Below are positions 7,167 to 8,384 of a stretch of 8,384 nucleotides of DNA, piece after piece. Source of the stretch: Aliarcobacter butzleri (GTDB lineage Bacteria; Campylobacterota; Campylobacteria; Campylobacterales; Arcobacteraceae); assembly GCA_012522985.1 (NCBI GenBank), contig JAAYJJ010000142.1, positions 1 through 8,384 of the forward strand. Direction: 5' to 3'. The notes under the pieces were generated by a model. It saw only the letters and a list, made by a program, of their open reading frames with translations. It made no database searches and had not been told where the DNA came from. Every line of letters starts with the position of its first letter. Position 1 is the first letter of the stretch. The position numbers and the translations under genes were made by a program.

Positions 7167-8189
7167 ATGAAAATAGAAAGTTCAAGTGTCAATCTTTTTA
7201 GTCATACTCAAAACATCCAACAATATAAAAATGAGATGAGAGTCCAAACAGTGGTACAAGAATCAAATCAAAACTCTATGATTTATAGTGATAGTGTTAA
7301 AGTAAAAGCAAACTATAGTGATAAAATGATAGTTGATAATGAAGACAATCTATCTATAAAAGATAAAATCAATAAGCTTATTATAGAAGAGCTTCTAAAA
7401 AAACTCTTCAAAGACAAAAAAGAAAACTCCCTTTATCCAAAAGATAAGTTTAGCGGTGAGATAAGTTTTGACAAAAGTGCCACTCAAAGCCAAAGAACTC
7501 AAAACTCTTCTGGTTTTGGTGCTATTATTACGGTTAATGAGTCATATTATGAAAAGCAATCTATTGACTTTAGAGCTAGTGCTATCATCAAAACAGATAA
7601 GATGGATATAGCTTTTGATCTTAATCTCTCTTTTTCTCAAGAGTTTTACCTAGAGCATAATCTTAGCATTGCTATAGGAGATGCCAACTTATTAGATCCT
7701 TTGGTGATAAACTATGGTGGTGATTTAAATGGATTTGATAATATAAGTAAAAATTTACATTTTATGTTTGATCTAAATAGTGATGGTAATCTTGATAAGA
7801 TACCTCTACTTAAAAACGGATCTGGATTTTTAGCCCTAGATAAAAACAACAACGGTATTATAGATGATGGATCTGAGCTTTTTGGACCACAAAGTGGTAG
7901 AGGTTTTGAAGAGTTAAAAGCATATGATAGTGACAATAACAATTGGATAGATGAAAATGATTATATTTTTAATAATCTTAAAATATGGCAAATCGATGAA
8001 GCAGGAAATAATCAAATCATATCCTTGGCTGAAGCTGGTATAGGAGCTATCTATCTAGCCAATATAACATCAGAGTTTAGTTATAAGCAAAGTGTGGATA
8101 AGCAAACAGCACAACTTGCCAATAACTCTATATTTCTAAAAGAAAACGGATCTGCTGGTATTATAAGTGAAGTTAAGTTTGTGGTTTAG
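7167..8189 (+). CDS. Conserved hypothetical protein with EF-hand-like calcium-binding loops
   Basis: A 340-residue protein of unknown function. Residues 1-115 are polar and low in complexity (MKIESSSVNLF start, many Ser, Asn and Gln) with a charged helix at about 64-85. Residues 140-200 are mostly beta-like. The conserved C-terminal part holds three acidic loops: DLNSDGNLD at 202-210, DKNNNGIIDDGSELFG at 225-240 and DSDNNNWIDEND at 254-265. The last fits a 12-residue EF-hand loop with Asp at positions 1, 3, 9 and 12. Segments such as GSGFLALDKN, SELFGPQSGRGFEELKAYD and AGIGAIYLANI recall a family of hypothetical proteins that I remember from many Proteobacteria, often near RTX-like or other calcium-binding proteins. 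No signal peptide or membrane segment is seen, so any export would need a non-Sec route; this is not shown. The start is fixed by AAAAGGA six bases upstream. It is monocistronic, with repeats directly downstream. Confidence 0.8.
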   Translation: MKIESSSVNLFSHTQNIQQYKNEMRVQTVVQESNQNSMIYSDSVKVKANYSDKMIVDNEDNLSIKDKINKLIIEELLKKLFKDKKENSLYPKDKFSGEISFDKSATQSQRTQNSSGFGAIITVNESYYEKQSIDFRASAIIKTDKMDIAFDLNLSFSQEFYLEHNLSIAIGDANLLDPLVINYGGDLNGFDNISKNLHFMFDLNSDGNLDKIPLLKNGSGFLALDKNNNGIIDDGSELFGPQSGRGFEELKAYDSDNNNWIDENDYIFNNLKIWQIDEAGNNQIISLAEAGIGAIYLANITSEFSYKQSVDKQTAQLANNSIFLKENGSAGIISEVKFVV

Positions 8190-8205
8190 TCTGGTGGTGT
8201 GCAAA

Positions 8206-8320
8206 TCCAATTTTATGGGTTCATGCCATAAGTGGGTGACATTAAAATGTCACTTCCAATAATAGTCCAAATTAGGGAATGCATACCGTAAATGGGTGAC
8301 ATTGAAATGTCACTTCCAAA
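8206..8320. repeat. Two tandem about 60-bp units, each with a GTGACATT hairpin
   Basis: The segments 8206-8260 and 8266-8320 align without gaps at a 60-base period with 43 of 55 identical positions, and the last 30 bases are nearly identical. Each contains the perfect inverted repeat GTGACATT-(2 bases)-AATGTCAC, at 8236-8253 and 8296-8313, extendable in RNA by two G-U pairs. No reading frame or ribosome binding site is apparent. Being just after the stop at 8189, they could help end or stabilise the upstream transcript, but no T tract follows. They resemble REP/MITE-type intergenic elements; the family is not recognised. Confidence 0.75.
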
Positions 8321-8321
8321 C

Positions 8322-8384
8322 AACTCACAACTCACAACTCACAACTCACAACTCACAACTCACAACTCACAACTCACAACTCAC
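8322..8384. repeat. Nine perfect AACTCAC heptamer repeats, running off the edge
   Basis: From 8322 to the last base the sequence is nine uninterrupted copies of the heptamer AACTCAC, all identical. They begin two bases after the second hairpin unit. The array probably continues beyond the window, so its true copy number is unknown. Seven is not a multiple of three, but no gene spans it here, so a phase-variation role is not supported. Such perfect arrays usually vary in copy number by replication slippage. Confidence 0.9.

Noticed and set aside
7712..7942. A 76-codon minus-strand frame inside the calcium-loop protein gene
   Set aside because: It lies fully antisense to a well-supported gene, has a Ser/Leu/Pro-rich composition typical of a shadow frame, and I saw no ribosome binding site or promoter for it.
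8236..8253. Rho-independent terminator of the calcium-loop protein gene
   Set aside because: The stem is AT-rich and is followed by CTTCCAA rather than a T tract; the motif recurs 60 bases later, which fits a repeat element better.
8206..8384. CRISPR array
   Set aside because: There are only two diverged copies with no constant repeat/variable spacer structure, and the remaining part is a contiguous 7-bp tandem repeat.

Overview
The window looks like chromosomal DNA from a low-GC member of the Campylobacterota (epsilonproteobacteria), perhaps close to Sulfurimonas, Sulfurospirillum or Arcobacter. The basis is the strong AT bias, the AAAGGA-type ribosome binding sites, TATAAT boxes mostly without clear -35 elements, and the overall look of the valyl-tRNA synthetase, the short (about 734 codon) MutS2 and the MltC-like lipoprotein. 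The genus is an inference; no rRNA or tRNA gene is present to settle it.

Layout. Bases 1-20 are the first codons of a gene that leaves the window on the minus strand, with its promoter back to back with that of a plus-strand pair: a small HlyD-type periplasmic adaptor-like protein (148-855) and, starting on the base after its stop codon, an MltC-like lytic transglycosylase lipoprotein (856-1994). The second gene is broken by an apparent one-base deletion in its catalytic domain. Between its end and the convergent valS lies a short fragment that I read as the N-terminus of a Phd/YefM-type antitoxin with ATA in place of its start codon and no C-terminal half, overlapped by a long inverted repeat. 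The minus strand then carries valS (2151-4760) and, upstream of it, mutS2 (4832-7035). mutS2 is also split by a one-base deletion into two reading frames of about 146 and about 590 codons. Divergent from mutS2, behind a good sigma-70-type promoter, is a 340-residue protein with DxDxDG-type calcium-binding loops (7167-8189). The right edge holds two about 60-bp tandem units, each with a perfect GTGACATT/AATGTCAC hairpin, followed by nine AACTCAC heptamers that run off the end.

How it fits together. valS and mutS2 are housekeeping genes; the adaptor/MltC pair should act in the cell envelope. There is no clear new multi-gene system here. The points most worth a second look are the two one-base frameshifts, both next to short homopolymers, which suggest either sequencing errors or recent gene decay; the antitoxin remnant; and the repeat cluster at the right edge.
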